DNA of 64,000 bases from Paralichthys olivaceus (Eukaryota > Chordata > Actinopteri > Pleuronectiformes > Paralichthyidae). Shown in pieces: positions 46,801-62,557 of this stretch. Position numbers and translations under genes: made by a program. Every line of letters begins with the position of its first letter. Position 1 is the stretch's first letter. The stretch is taken from NCBI RefSeq assembly GCF_024713975.1, contig NC_091098.1, positions 21,707,316-21,771,315 on the forward strand, written 5' to 3'. Below the pieces are notes generated by a model. The model searched no databases and was not told where the DNA came from. It saw only the letters and a program-made list of their open reading frames with translations.

Positions 46801-48148
46801 AAACACTGACTAAACCACATGTTTGAATCTCAACAGACTAAAATTCAAGGGCTCTAATCTCTTATAAATTCAAACCCTTGACTGCAGCCTTGTGTTAGAT
46901 GGAAACACTCTATGTGAGTTCTAAAGTCAATTTATTATCAACACAGTATGAACATCAACAGCCAATCTGTGCACTCCATTCAAGCAAATCTAAAATATCA
47001 AACCTCAGATAAAGTGAGTCTTACCTATTAACCCTGTGGCACTCCTGAGACACAGACTGATTCAACTCATCAGTTCTTATTGAGATGTTTCTGTGCTGTT
47101 CTCTTTCTTTCCTCTGCATGTCGTCTTGTGTTGCTTTTATCAAACCTCAGCAGTCTGATGTCACTGTTATTATGCTCCTAAAGCTCAATACTGCAGCACC
47201 TCTCTGATTTAATACTAGACTCACGAGCTTAAAAAGCAAAAAAAGGTGAAAAACTTTTAATGAAACATTCCTTCAGATAGATCAATCAATGAGCTGTAGT
47301 GAGTCGTTGACATTCTCTCAGACCTTGTGAGTAATATCACTACAAAGCCGACACTGTGCAACTGTGCAGGCCTTACTTGAATCATTTCAATGAGAGATAG
47401 GCATTGAGCATTTATCATACATTGTATTATACAGCTAATTCAGAGTGGTGCAGTACGATGCATTCAAAGATCCAGGAGTAAAGGTTGCATTCATTCAGTC
47501 TATGCACAAAGTTTCACCTCTCTCTCCCAGATTAATTTAAATAGCTGTACAAGCTACTATCAGCAGAGGCACTGACATGAATTAGTTCATTGAAAAAAAA
47601 TCATACATACAAGATTGAGTACAAATACTGGTATGACTAAAATAGGCAATAAGCAAAAGCCAATGAGGGGTTTGAATTTACTCACTTTCAATAATTAATC
47701 AATTGCTGTCATTAGTTTGCAGGTTTCTGGTCATATTAAGTTTTAGGTTAATTGACATTTTGACGTGAAGATATAAGATTTAGAGGAAAACAGATTCATC
47801 ATGAGGTGAACATGAATCTTTTTTGTCAATCCAGTCAGAAATTATCTATTTGAAAAAAGATAAAGATTCCACTGTTAAATGATGCAAGAGATTTCTATGT
47901 TTCTTGGATTAATGTGGATTTACAATAGGGAAGCTAATATTGCTAAAGGCTAATCAATGTGTACAGAGACTTTGGTGAAAATCTTTTTTGAAGAGCAGAT
48001 AAACAGTGAGAGATCCCAGACAGCTGGAAACAAACAGGGAGCCGGTGGGAGACAGGAAGAGACTATTGAATAGTTTAGTCTCTGTGATTCATCCACAAAC
48101 TTGGCTGTCAAGCAGAAAAATATATTTCACAACTGGCAGCAGTATTAA

Positions 48149-48277
<129 letters not shown>

Positions 48278-51135
48278 CAGAGTTGTGATTTAACACAGTG
48301 TCCTGAGCGCTGCTGCAGTGGTTATGTAACTATCAAGCCTCTTGCCACAAGCCTCCTGGTGACAGTGTGGTGGAGACGGGGGAAACTGCAGGGGGAGGGC
48401 AGAGAGAGATGGACAGGAGAGGCAGAGTAGAGCAGAGGAGGCAGTGATGGGGAGGTGATGGAGGAATGAACTGCAGGAATGCAGCAGTGGCTGTGAGATG
48501 GAGCAGAGAGGATGGAGGCCCTGGTTCCAGTCCAGATTTTCCTGATGTCCAGGCGGAGAGGAGCCGAGGAGCAAGGGAGGGAGTACATGAGCAAAGCAAC
48601 AGTCAATCCGAGAATGTTGCTCTTCAAACACAACAGCGTTCCGCCTTCTTACTGCTGAGCGGTGTGATGCTGCACTGAATACTGATGGGCCTCCTCCAAA
48701 TGCATCGTGTGTGTGAATATTCTCGAAAAGCAGGGAGAGTGAGAGGTGGAGTCACAGAGAGGGAGACGATGCTACAAATGATTGTGACTGAAAAGAATAT
48801 AAACATTGCAAATATCAAAAAGACTCATTCACTGTGTATTATTATATAAATAATAGATGGGAGGTTTTAAAGAGTCATTACCCATCAACAGCAGAACAGA
48901 ACCTCTACTGGTTCTTTTGAAATGAAATGTTTCAGCTAAATGCAATGATTGAATGAACCTAACATTTGGAAGCTTGATAAAAATCTACCTTTGCTTTTAT
49001 TAGTACATGAGAGGATAGAAGAGAGGGAAAGAACATCTATCACAATCAGCATTCATGGCAATCCAGCCAGAAATTGTCAAGAATGTTAAATATCAATCTC
49101 ATGGTGGCTCAGAATCACTACATTCATTATGGTTCATCCTATAGGGACCATGAATGGCCCATAGCCTTTAAACAATGCTGATAGATATATACTGTAAGAA
49201 AAGTAAATTGGTGTTGTGCTGTATATTGTGTCGTTGCAATGAAGATCTGACTGTACCATCACTATGACAGGAAACTGACCGGAGAACACGAGCAACAGCA
49301 CCAGTTTGCCCAGAGATGCATCAACAATGTCCAGACCATAATCACCTTACGTCCCTATTTATACCCTCCTCTAATACCCGGAGGCCGTTTAGGAAGAGTG
49401 AGTGACTGATTCCACCGTGTGATAAGAGACAGAGCGGGAGACCAAAGACCTGACGCTCAAATCTTTCAAAGTTACAAAAATCAAGGGGTTGGACCGGCAG
49501 GCGAGTCAACTCAAAGCAAACAAGCATTTTGACTTGAATTTAAAAGAACAGCAGGCGATAGATATTTTGAAACTTTTATTTGGATCCTTATTATGTTCTT
49601 AGAATTGGCACACACGTGTGGTATTTATTTGAGGCAGCCCGAACCAACGTTGCCAGTTTGGCTTGCAGAGTGATGGATGGATACTAACTATGAGCCAAAC
49701 TACTGCTGTTAGTTGTCAAATAAAGAAGCAGATAAAATAAATAAGTATGGTGTGAATGTTTCTATGCAAGTGTTGGCAAAACCATCCTGAAGGCATAAAC
49801 AAGCAGGGAAGCTTGGGCGACCTCCTCATCTGGCACCGGGAGGAATCACTTTCACTGACTTTAACAAATTAGATTAAATTCAACATTTAACGATTAAATT
49901 AGATTGCGATCCTACATTCACGCAGCAGAGTGTGGCTGAGCACAGATACAGATTGTTTATGCTATTATTTATTCCTGCAGCAACAAACTCATTCTAATTC
50001 ACAATCGTCCTCCCTCTTAGTCAACAGAGGTCTGTATTTGAAAATACAGCAGAATAATACAGATGATAGAAGCCAGAGAGGGTTTCACAAAATAAAAAGA
50101 CTAACAGGTATCATGTTGCTGACGGTGATCTTGTTTTCTTTTAAACTGTGTTTCCCTCAGTTTCTTTCAAATACATACACGTTCTTTGTTTATACTCGTC
50201 TATATTTCTCTGACCCAGCTTCCCTTCCCAGGCTGAACTGCACAGGATCCCTCGAGAGGCCTTTCTGAACTGGGCCATGATGTTCTGATGAGCCTCCTTC
50301 AGACAGTTACTTAACCTCCCTGCTGCATCGAGGTTCCGTCATGAGTCACACAAAATGAAGAGATCAAACCAGAGAATCAATAACTACCCCTGCGTTGTCA
50401 TTCTTCTCCGAGAGACAGCAGCAGCTGCTCTTAGAGACTCGAGAGATAATCAAAGAAGATTATGAGATAATCTCCAAAAAACAAAATATATGAGAGTACA
50501 ACTGGACAATAAGACCCAGGTCTAATATGTGTCTGAATGGGTTTTCTCCAGGTACTCCGGCGCCCTGCCACCATCCAAAGGTGGAAATTGGAGACTCTGA
50601 ATTGATCGTAGGTGTAAACCTGAGTGTGAATGATGTATACCATCAGCTGGGACTGGCTCCAGCTCTAAATAATAAGATGTACAAGTTGAGTCAAGTCTTG
50701 GTCGAAAAAGGGGCATCAGAGTGAAAATGCTGTCGCTACCTTAGAGACATCAGATCAGTAGATTCAATCAACTAGCTAGAAAGCTGAAATGCAACCCTCG
50801 GACGGCTCTGTAATCCCATATGTAATGTTGCACCTGCTCATGCACAAGGCAGAGAACACGAAGAGCAATCTGAAATACACGTCTCCAATAAGAACCAAAC
50901 TTGACCCCTGCTAGTTTACCCACGGTCAGACTGGAACACCGTCATTAAATATTAACAGCACTGGCAAACAGCTATTAATTACCTTAAGTGGTGTGTGTAG
51001 CATAATATTCAAAACAAAAGTATTTGGGTCTGTGCTAAAGCCTGATATTTTTTACCTGTGCAACTTCAGACAAAATTAAGTCGAGGGAAAAAAGATTTGT
51101 AACGTGAGACGACACAAACAAGAAAAACAACTCAC

Positions 51136-51206
51136 CTTCTCCACCAATGGGAGGTCAGGTTTCCATAAACCTGAGAGAGAGCTGTTGGTCCCCTGCAGGA
51201 GATCAC
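51136..51206 (-). other. pacsin1: Non-coding 5' exon of pacsin1 (probable), with a 3-codon uORF
   Basis: A 71-bp block on the minus strand has a strong acceptor (TTTCTCTCCACAG) and a strong donor (GAAG|GTGAGT). No protein frame resembles any family, so it fits a leader exon. It contains ATG GAA ACC TGA at 51166-51155. It lies 11 kb upstream of the coding start on the same strand, with no other minus-strand gene nearby. Confidence 0.6.
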
Positions 51207-52324
51207 CTGTGGAGAGAAACACACGAGAGGAAGCTGTCAGTCCGTCCGGCTTCAAGTGAGAGTTGAGTGCTGCTGAACTGCTCTTAGATGCAAATCAGCC
51301 CGACAGTGTCACAACACCAATTATCTTTACAGAGAATAAAACGTTTAGAGATTAGTAGAATTTTATTTTGAACTTTCACGATCAACGGGAGATTAGTCAA
51401 CTGTGAGAGGCGGAATATTTAATTCTATTACTGTTCTGCTATGAAGAAGCAGAACAATGATAGACAACAAGTGTGCTGAGGAACTAATGTTGACGGAATC
51501 ATAAACCAGAATCAACTGATGACCTTGAATATATTTGTTGACGTTCTTCAAATACAGTAAATGATGATTATGCATTGAACCATGGAAGTCACTCTGGTGT
51601 AAAGATAATGTACATTTTCAGCATTTGTTTTAAAAAGTGCAACCTTTCTGCTGCCACTAACACATTCCACATTTTAACGGTGTACAGCCCACACAGAATT
51701 CAACACATACAGCTCACCCACACCACGAAACAAAACTTTAAACAGAACCATATAACTGGAATTAGTGGGTGGGGGGGTATTAGCTAATGTAATGTACTAA
51801 AAAACAACCGCACCAGGAACATTAACTCCAGTTCAGAATAAGGGATAATAAACCTCAGAAAGGTAGTAACTTGTTCACAGCAGGGTTTCATTTAAATGTC
51901 TTTTTCAAGGTAAAAATCTTTTGACAGTAAGTGAAAGTCAATGAACTCAACTCACTTCAGGCTTTGAGCTTAATTTTGATGTGAGAATGCAACATGCTTT
52001 TCTTAAAATACTCTTTCCGCTAAAGATAGTCATTTTGTTAAAATATTAAAGCACCAGGTAATTTAAGCAAATGGGTTTGAATCCATTGCACAACCCCCTG
52101 ATGCCGGGATTGTTTCAGACATGTTCATTGTCTATTATCTGTTGATTGTAGCAATTTAGTAGCAAAAAACAATTTGTCAAATGATAATTCACTGTCATTT
52201 AAAAATCACAAGTTCCACCTTCTTATTATTTGAGGTTTTGTTGGTTAAGAAAATTATTAGCTATATTTTTTGGTTTTAGGTGGTGAAAGAAAATTGAAAG
52301 TGTCAGTTGGGTCCCTTGGAAATC

Positions 52325-52362
52325 TAATAATAATAATAATAATAATAATAATGATAATAATA
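52325..52362. repeat. AAT trinucleotide microsatellite
   Basis: (TAA)n run with one ATG interruption, in the distal 5' intron of pacsin1. Confidence 0.95.
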
Positions 52363-52868
52363 AGATGAATCCATGATGAAAACAATCATCAGGGAGCAAA
52401 TTCATGGAAAATTGTTGAGTCATGGTCAGCTTGTCATTTTCCACACATGAGTCACCGATGATAGTTCTGAAGGATACGCAGTCTCTGAATGAAGCAATCA
52501 CTCAAAGAAAGGCTAATGGTTTAACAGCAGTTCTGATGGAGATGAATCCATTAGCAAATAAACAGGAGATTAATCAGCTTTTGACGACTGAGATCTTTTT
52601 TTTACGTCCTAAACGATGTGATTCTTTCACCGAGTCTTCCTCTGGGAAACTGGGACGAACATTTTTTTAACGTGTCAAAGACCATTTATCAAACACGGGC
52701 TAATTGATGGTGAAAATAATGGTTATTTGCAGCCCTGGCAACACACTGTTGAACACGTCATCCGGTCAAGTGGCCTCTCCGTCTCTTTGAGTATGTCCAT
52801 GAGGAACACACCCTCTAGTGTTCAGAGCAATGACCTGAAACTGCTGCATTCCCCAAACTAAACCCCAC

Positions 52869-52910
<42 letters not shown>
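52869..52910. repeat. GAT/ATC trinucleotide microsatellite
   Basis: About 14 perfect TGA units, in the distal 5' intron of pacsin1. Confidence 0.95.
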
Positions 52911-55900
52911 CTATGTTTCACCATTCAATCCAGTATTGATCCACGTGCTTGACGCGGCACACCGGGACTCCATTTTGAATTCCCCGGAGGATCATGACAC
53001 ACACGGGGAGGGTGCTCGGCCTCAGGTTGAGCCACGGCTACATGGTGATGATTCAGAGCAGACACTGACATGTGGTGACGCTGCATGAAGCCCACACTGT
53101 TCTACTGAGAGAAACACACTGTGTGCTGTGTAAGTGATATTTACAGCAACCCCCTTTTCAGTTTAATGGTAAATATTGATGTTCTATTTGTCCATATTAC
53201 ATCTGGTAGATGGATTATTCCATAAATATTTCAATAACGTCATCTTTGTTTATCTCTGTAAATTCATGGACACAGAATGAGAGATAGAAAATTCGATTAT
53301 TTCTGTTGGGAGACGAGAGCAGTGGATGTTTTCCGTCATTTCCAACATCATAAATCTTCTGGCGAGGATGTGGAGTCTTCCCCTGCGTGTGTTCTCCTCT
53401 GCATCGACAGATATTCGACACTCCGGCTGCCCTTCAGACTCTCTGTTCCTACACGGCCTCTTTTTTCACACCTTGTCAGACACCATCATCTCGTCTTTTC
53501 AGAGAGGGACAGCAGCGTTTAACCCTTTCATCAGCCAGCACGTTAGAGAAGGTTTCAAAAACAAGAAAAAAAAAAAGGAAAAACAACAACCTCACTATTT
53601 CACAGGTTGTCCTCTGTCCCTCACACATGATGTCTCGGGAACATCCTCAGACAACTGACGACAACATGCAGGTCACCAACTCGACCAAACACCACTTTCC
53701 CTCCATGTGGAATCTATTGAGACGTGACAGATCCAAACCAAAACCTGTTTCTGTCTCTGTGGTTGTAGATTTGCATCTAAACATGTATCTGTCATCAGTT
53801 TGTTTTCAAAGTCAAAAACACAAACTCAGATTTACCTCATTATAGATAGAAACGTATATATAGTTATTAAACTAGACAGGCTAAAATCTTCATCTACCTT
53901 CATTTAAAACATCTCATGGTCGGTTCTCTAGTGTGATCAGTTTTATATTTAATTCATCTTCCATTTAACAAACCAACCCTCACTTGGCAGAAGTATGGCA
54001 CCTCATTTTAAACAGGATGACGACAACTTGAACTCCCACAAAAGCTAATGCTCCAAATTACATAATCAGTTATTATGTAAATGTCCAAAAAGAACCCAGT
54101 TGAAAAAGAGTCTGATTAAAAACCTACAATCAATTCGAAAAGAAGCTTAAATCTATTGTTATTTTTACTGGAGATCTAATATCACTACATTCCCTGTGGT
54201 AGATAAACACTCACCACACAACTATTCTATTAACGGCTCAAGATAACAGTGAGTCAAAGCAGTGGTTACACAAGTGAAAATCATAATTAACAAACCTCCT
54301 GAGCAGGAAGATGCTGCCCCGTGCACCGCAAATAGAAATACAAGACAAGTCAAGCGTGGAGACACGAAATGAACGGTACCGCAGATACACTTGCAGGCAC
54401 GGCAGGAAGTCAGGGAGGACAAACGTGTGGCTTTAGAAATGAAACAGCCATCTCAAAGGAGAAGGGATGAATAGTTTGTGACTTAATTAATAGCTCTTTG
54501 TCTCTCAAGGACTCAGACAAGCACACACAGACTCACAGAGACACGTCAGAGCAGGAAGTTTAACAGCAGTTGAATCACTTTTGTAATAGTTTCGATACCA
54601 AACTATTTCTGCCAATATTTGAATTCAAGAATTAAAGACAATAAGCTACTAAATGTACGAAGTTCTCCAATAAACAAAATAGAAAAAAGTAAGATGTTGC
54701 ATAACAGATAGATTTTATATTTCAGACTTTTCATTTTCAGACTTTTAAAGGACTTAATTGGCAAATGTTTGATTTATTTATAGGAGAGATTTGTTGAGAC
54801 AATTTTCCATTCATTCTTTTTATTTTGGTCCACATACTGTTGTGTATTTTACAATAAATGTGGTGCACAACAATAAAGTAATAGATAATAAATAATAAAT
54901 ATAGCGATATATATACATTTATATTTATAGTAGGTATGTGTAGACAAAAACATGTAGGCCGAAGCGACATCTTATTACACCTGCCCTGTCTACACAATCA
55001 CACGTCAGATGGTACCAAACTATCAGTAATCATACTTATGACCCAGAATCTAGGCCCAATTAAACTGATCTGTGGTTCCCAGTTTGGGGGTAAATCTCAA
55101 GATAAATGGTTAAGAGAGAAAATACATAAATAAATTACTACTACTGCAACACAAAATGATGTTTACTCCGATGTTTTTTTCAGCCAAATACAAAATATTT
55201 CTCCTCTTACTCCTCGTGAAATCCTCCAAATGAAATGAGCAGGGAGAAAAACTACTCCAGGCCACAACTTGAGGGAAGAGATCACAGCTACTTATTTCTT
55301 TGAAGATAAACGAGCCAAAAAAACTTCTGCCTCCGGTTAAAATGTGAAGGAGTTCCTGGTGAGACACTTTTGACTTGGCTGCACAGTGAGGAGTGAGGAG
55401 TCTGCTAATAAATAGGAGGTACTCTTTAACTCTCGTCTCCGCGACACAATTGGATTACCCCCCCACCTCCCCGTCCCCGTCCCAGTGGATGTATCATCGT
55501 CTCCTCTCTGCAGCCCTGCATGTGTCAGGCTCTCTTGGGGGCACCTTGGCCGCTGACAGACGTGCTCTTCAGCAAACTGTGGATTCAGCTCAGAACAAAC
55601 CAGCACAGTGATCAGGAGCTGTCGCCTGCTGAACGTCACCTCCATCACACAGAGCAACACTAACATATAAACACAAACAGAGCTGTGGAGAGAGGCGGCA
55701 TGTTTACAGGGATGTTTTTAGAGGACAGGAGCGGCATGGTTTAGAGGAGTGATGCCCCAGCCTCCATCACAACCACCATCCTCCTCCTCCTCCTCCTCTT
55801 CATCATCATCATCATCACCCACCACCACAACATCTCTGCTGCAAATGTGGCTCAGTGTGATCCTTCAGTCAGCTGAAAGCCTGGATGCATTTCAGCTGGG

Positions 55901-56830
55901 GAGCAGATTTGATGAATGATTAAACGACCACATGCACCTAATCCCATGAAGAAGACAAGGATGCTCCTCCTCTGTTCGTGGAAAAAAAACAACACAGTGA
56001 CGGTGGAGATGGCTCATCGCTCTGCTGTGACAACCAATTACATAACGTCAGAGCTGAGTGCTCTCATTAACATTCGCGTCCATTTCACCGAGAAACACTC
56101 ACACATACACAACGAGGCGATTCCTGACTCCTGCTCACTGCGCCCGTATCGATGAAAAGCATAAAAGTGCGCATGGTTACGACATAATTGCTCGACGTAT
56201 GGTTCATATTCCCAGTGTTGTTTACCCATTTGGCGCATGGCAGCGAACATGAAATGGCAATCCTTCATCTCAGCCTTTGCCACCACCTCCATCCACTGTG
56301 GTGCCCTTTACCTAGCAACAGCCTGCTGTCATTTCTGTGCTGGGCTTTCTGCATAGAATAGGTTGTGCGAGTAAACAAGCTGCATAGGATTTGGATGCTG
56401 AGGTCAAATTTGCTCGTCGAGGGGATAAATGGGAGGGGGGGGGGGGGGAACAACACCCTGCATCATCCAGAGGAAGTAAAAGCATTAGTGCAAAACCAAA
56501 CTAAACGGTTCATTCATTTAGTTTCGTTGAGAAGCTGAAGCCTCTGATATTAATCCTCGGGATGATGCAAGATGGTTCTCTTCACCCTTGGCGCATATGC
56601 AAACAGCGGTACATCAGATAAAATGACGCATGCATGATTGAGAGCAGCCACGGTGCTGCTGGTGAATCTGTAGTAATCTGTAGTACTCGGTGGGTCTCGC
56701 ATGCAGCAGAGACATTAATCAAACGATGGGAAATGATGCGAGGTTTCTTCATCCCTGCGTCGCCCTTATGCTAAAAGGATGCTGAGCTTCTCCTCATCCA
56801 AAAACACACACATACACAGATCGGACTCAC

Positions 56831-57060
56831 CAGAGATGATGCTGCAGCCGCCGAGCTTCACTTACTGCCCGAGAGAAGTGCGCTGCAAATCATTCAGTAT
56901 TTCCCCTTGCAGCGACAGAAGGTGACCCTGCGTTCTCTGCAAGTCTCTGCATCCACCAGATCACGATGCGCGCAGCGAGGGGGAGCTCCACGGCACAGGC
57001 GCGCGTCGGGGGGATGGCCCAGCGATTTCCTTTCAATGGACGACAGAGCTGCAGGGGGAG
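56831..57060 (-). promoter_or_regulatory. pacsin1: Probable pacsin1 first exon and CpG-rich promoter
   Basis: A GC/CpG-rich island (about 56850-57060, with GCGCGCAGCG and GCGCGCGTCGG stretches) sits in AT-rich DNA. On the minus strand it ends at a consensus donor (CATCTCTG|GTGAGT, exon end 56831). The transcription start itself cannot be placed. Confidence 0.5.
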
Positions 57061-58728
57061 AGAGAGAGGCTGAGCTAACGCTGCTGGGAAACTGCTTTTA
57101 AATCCTCACAACATTAACCACATGAGCTTATAGGGGAGCTTTGCCAGATGTGTCCACATGTGCAGGTGCGAGTGGGTCCTTTGGAGTTTTAAGTTTTCAT
57201 CAGCTTGATATATGAGTGTGAATAATTTTTTATATTTTCTGCTGTATAAACATGCACACCAGATATTGGAAGGTGTTGTTTTTTTTAAAATATAGAGAAT
57301 AATTAATATCTGAAACTATATGGGAGTTTCTGTAATGGGGGGAGGGGGGTCCCAAATGTGACTTCCACTTTCCAACCAATGAGGAGAGAGGGGTGGTAAG
57401 AGTGGGCGTCCCCTCTTTTATTGTCAATCACGTCCACATTGCACTACACTGCAGGGGAGGTGGTGTTTTTGTCCTCTGGCTGCCCAACAAGTCATATTAT
57501 ATATATACACACTGTTCCAAGCACATATAAGGAAAGTATTTTCACCTGCTGTTTAAAATGTTTCTCTAAAAGACAAAATACATTAACGAGAACGGCACTG
57601 GGCGGAGCGCTTGTCTCTGGGAAGGCCCAATAGTCGCATTAAATTCAAATAAGCTGCACCAAACTGCACAAATCAGTTCACTGAATATGCCGGATGCTTG
57701 AAAATCTTGTTGAGAATCTTCTCTAGGGAATCAGTAAAAATATCCAGATGTGTTAAGTTATGTATCTCAACAATGTCAGAATTTCATTGACATTAAAATC
57801 CCAAAATAAAAAAGTTTGTTCATTTGATGAGTTTAATCAGTGCGTCAGAAGTGAAGTGAGTTGTGTAGATGAAAACGTTGTCTCTGTACACTTCACAGGT
57901 TATTACAGTGAGGCAGATGTATGAAGGCTGTAAACTGATGCATTTTTAAACAGCAGAGCAAGATGTGAGGTCAGCAGACAATATTCTTCTACTTTCTTGT
58001 CTCAATCCCACATTACAAGTGATCAGGAAACTGATCTCAAACCACACCTAAGTAGTCATTTATCAGGGCTGATAATATCCAGAAACACCAAATACTAAAT
58101 GCATATTTTGGCTCCTACTGTGTCAAAGAAGCAGATAAGATTCAATTTAGAGCTCTTCATCATTTCATAATATGCTATTAAACTTGTGTCTTTATTGGCA
58201 AAATGAACAGATGGCAGAGAAATGTCATGTGTGCTGTTTTGTGCACAAATACCATATCACTCGGCAGGGCACGCTCACAGTGCAGCCTCTTTCCATTACC
58301 CTTCCCTTTTGAGTGCACTTTGTATTAAATGCACAAACAATTAGACATAACACCATCTGCCTTTGTGCTTTATGGACCGGTGCAATCACAACACTTCTGA
58401 AATGTGGCCAAACACAGGAAATTATATAATCCATCAGAAACACTGAAGTTAGGAATCACCAAACATCTCTGTTCTGGTCCTTTCATACGTCAGTGGAGCT
58501 ACGTGTCAAAGCCACTCGAACATCCAACACAGGCAGGGTGAGGACACGAGGTGTCTGGTTCTGTGGAGGCGAGATTCGTGGAGGAGAAAATGCCTTGAAG
58601 CAGATTAATAGCATTGAGCTACTTTTGGTCTGACTCAATAAATGTTGTGCCAATGATTTAATGAAAGCAGCATCAAAATATAGACTTTTTATTTGATCAC
58701 TCTACATCACACTACAACACATATATTC

Positions 58729-58732
<4 letters not shown>

Positions 58733-58803
<71 letters not shown>
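58733..58803. repeat. CA microsatellite
   Basis: About 35 uninterrupted CA units. Confidence 0.98.
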
Positions 58804-58805
<2 letters not shown>

Positions 58806-58923
58806 GCCACTATGTAATACTCACTTACATTACTTGAACTATATTAAAGTTTCTAATAAACTGAAATTACAATCCTATCTTTTATTTCATGTAATGCCTA
58901 TACTGTGATCTACTGTTTTACTG

Positions 58924-58963
58924 TTATTAGATTTATTAAATATACATTTAATAAATCTAATAA
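58924..58963. repeat. Perfect palindrome, 18-bp arms, 4-nt loop
   Basis: TTATTAGATTTATTAAAT (58924-58941) is the exact reverse complement of ATTTAATAAATCTAATAA (58946-58963), separated by ATAC. It is AT-rich and lies 120 bp after the CA microsatellite. Confidence 0.95.
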
Positions 58964-59429
58964 TTACTACATTCCTACACTGTCACGTTTACTCTTTCAT
59001 CTCTTACTTATTTTTTATGTTTTTACTCTCTTTGTAAAACTTTTCAATTTCTTTTAATTTGTTAAGTTGCTTTTACTATTTGAAACGATTCCTTTTACTT
59101 TTTATATTAAGCACATTAAATTGTGTTGTTGATTTATCTAACAAACGTTCCTTGTTAACACACTGGAGGGTAGTGACATCTTGTGGCGATGAACCAACAA
59201 CACAAAAACTATGAGATAAACACAGTGAAGAGAGGATGACATGCATTTCTCTTCTCTGACTGAAGACAAGAAATGTTTTTATGACATGTGTTATATTCTT
59301 TTAGTATTCTTTAAAATCTTTTTAAGAGGTTTCAGGGCAGATGCAATATAACACTCACTTTTATTCTTCTTTATTGTTCTGGGTCTCGCGTGACATGTTC
59401 TTGAGTACTGTTGTTTTGTTGCTGTTACA

Positions 59430-59512
59430 CAATGTACTGTTCTGCAGCTGCTGTGGACCTTTGGCCCAAGAAACGTCCCCCGTGGGAACAATAAAGAATT
59501 TTTGATTTGATT
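59430..59512 (+). repeat. L2-like retrotransposon 3' tail remnant
   Basis: GGCCCAAGAAACGTCCCCCG followed by TGGGAACAATAAAGAATTTT and a TTTGATTTGATTT end. This resembles the terminal stem and tail of fish L2-type LINEs. Confidence 0.5.
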
Positions 59513-59936
59513 TTACATACTGATATATGCAAACACTTAAACAATTCAACACAATATCATCATATTTGTAATACACAAAAACTACTGATGTTTTCAAACT
59601 AAATGATTCCAATGTAGTGTGACACTGAAGCTGCTGTGAAGACATTTCTGTTATAAGAGTTTCTATAATAGAGTATTTCTAGTATTTCATGGTATTTCTA
59701 GTATAGTATCCGGATAGTATTGTTGTACTACTAACGCTCATGTCACTCTCCACTAACAACTACATGGGTCTGTCTTGTGGTAAAAACAGTAAAAACAGAG
59801 CAACAGCTGATCCAAGCCAACAAAATAAAACAATATAAAGAAGCTGCATCTGCTGGCTGGTTTTTTATTACTGCGGGTTTTTTTTAATATGAACTCATCG
59901 AGCTTCCGTAGTTCTGCGTTGTGTCTTTTATTGTGA

Positions 59937-60036
59937 AGGGCCGGGACAGGACGTGGTGTCGCTGCTGCCGGAGCTGGACGATGAGCTTCTTCCTGTGACT
60001 CTCATCATCTCGCTGGTCGACTCTGCTCATCGCAAG
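59937..60036 (+). other. smim29: Probable non-coding first exon of smim29
   Basis: A GC-rich block ends at a donor (CGCAAG|GTGAGC, exon end 60036). A matching acceptor (CATTCCCTCAG, about 60535-60545) lies upstream of the smim29 start exon. The 5' limit is a guess. Confidence 0.4.
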
Positions 60037-60435
60037 GTGAGCGACACTTCACCGACACTTCACTGACACTTCGCTGACACGTCACTGACGCCTCAACCGA
60101 CAGTTCACCGACGCTTCCCCGCAGCAGGGAACCCGGCCCGGGGGAGAATCGGCTGGTGTGCGGTGCAGAACAACTCGCTGGCTGCGTCACTGGGCGATGC
60201 TAGCTGCTGCTGCTGCTGCTATGTTTATGTAGCTCGGTCCGCTGGCGCGTTAACGCGGAGCTCGTCGATGGGAAAGTTCCCAGATGCCAGTGTGGGTGTT
60301 TTCTGATCGGTGGTTGTAGCCTCACTGGAGTAAAGAGGTGAACCGGGGAGGAGCAGCAGGAGAGTCGGTTCGCTAACAACACAAACTGCTGTGTGACAGT
60401 GAGTCAGAGGTTTGAATGATGGCTGCCAGTCTGAC

Positions 60436-60436
<1 letters not shown>

Positions 60437-60468
<32 letters not shown>
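60437..60468. repeat. CT microsatellite
   Basis: About 15 CT units ending in CGCTCGC, in the smim29 leader intron. Confidence 0.95.
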
Positions 60469-60471
<3 letters not shown>

Positions 60472-60734
60472 CGCACCCTCCGCTGACCTGTTTCTGTGAA
60501 TCCCCTGACAGTCTGTCCTCTGTGCACATTCCTGTCATTCCCTCAGATTTCTCGCTGATTGGGGGAGGGCGGTGAGACCATGTGGGAGTCACATGAGCGA
60601 CGAGGATGAGGCGTAAACAACAAGGGGGCAGCCTGAGGAGCAAACAGCTGCACAGTGTCCGCCACTGGGAGGGGGTCTGCTGCAGCCCCCCGTGTCCCCG
60701 TGTCCCCGTGTCCCCCCAACCCTGTCCTGAACAT

Positions 60735-60739
60735 ATGCA

Positions 60740-60743
<4 letters not shown>
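60735..60743 (+). promoter_or_regulatory. Minimal uORF overlapping the smim29 start
   Basis: ATG CAA TGA at 60735-60743. The TGA (60741-60743) overlaps the smim29 ATG (60740-60742) in an ATGA arrangement. An imperfect tandem of CCCCGTGT units precedes it (about 60688-60715). Confidence 0.7.

Positions 60744-62557
<1,814 letters not shown>

Larger units (their letters stand above)
51207..56830 (-). other. First 5' intron of pacsin1 (non-coding)
   Basis: No gene recognised. The part nearest the promoter (about 56040-56800) is less AT-rich, has unique sequence and carries motifs such as an ATGCAAA octamer core (about 56600). It also has a 10-bp tandem duplication (AATCTGTAGT twice, about 56667-56687). 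Confidence 0.45.
57100..59936. other. Intergenic region, pacsin1 to smim29
   Basis: No gene recognised; rps10 and nudt3, expected here from human synteny, were not seen. It holds a CA microsatellite, a perfect palindrome and an L2-like tail, listed separately. Confidence 0.6.

Noticed and set aside
56038..56292. 84-residue minus-strand frame near the pacsin1 promoter
   Set aside because: No recognisable domain, no splice context and odd composition. Treated as a possible non-coding element instead.
56640..56665. Possible REST/RE1 site (CACGGTGCTGCTGG) near the pacsin1 promoter
   Set aside because: Only the AGCACC half matches; the second half and the spacing do not.
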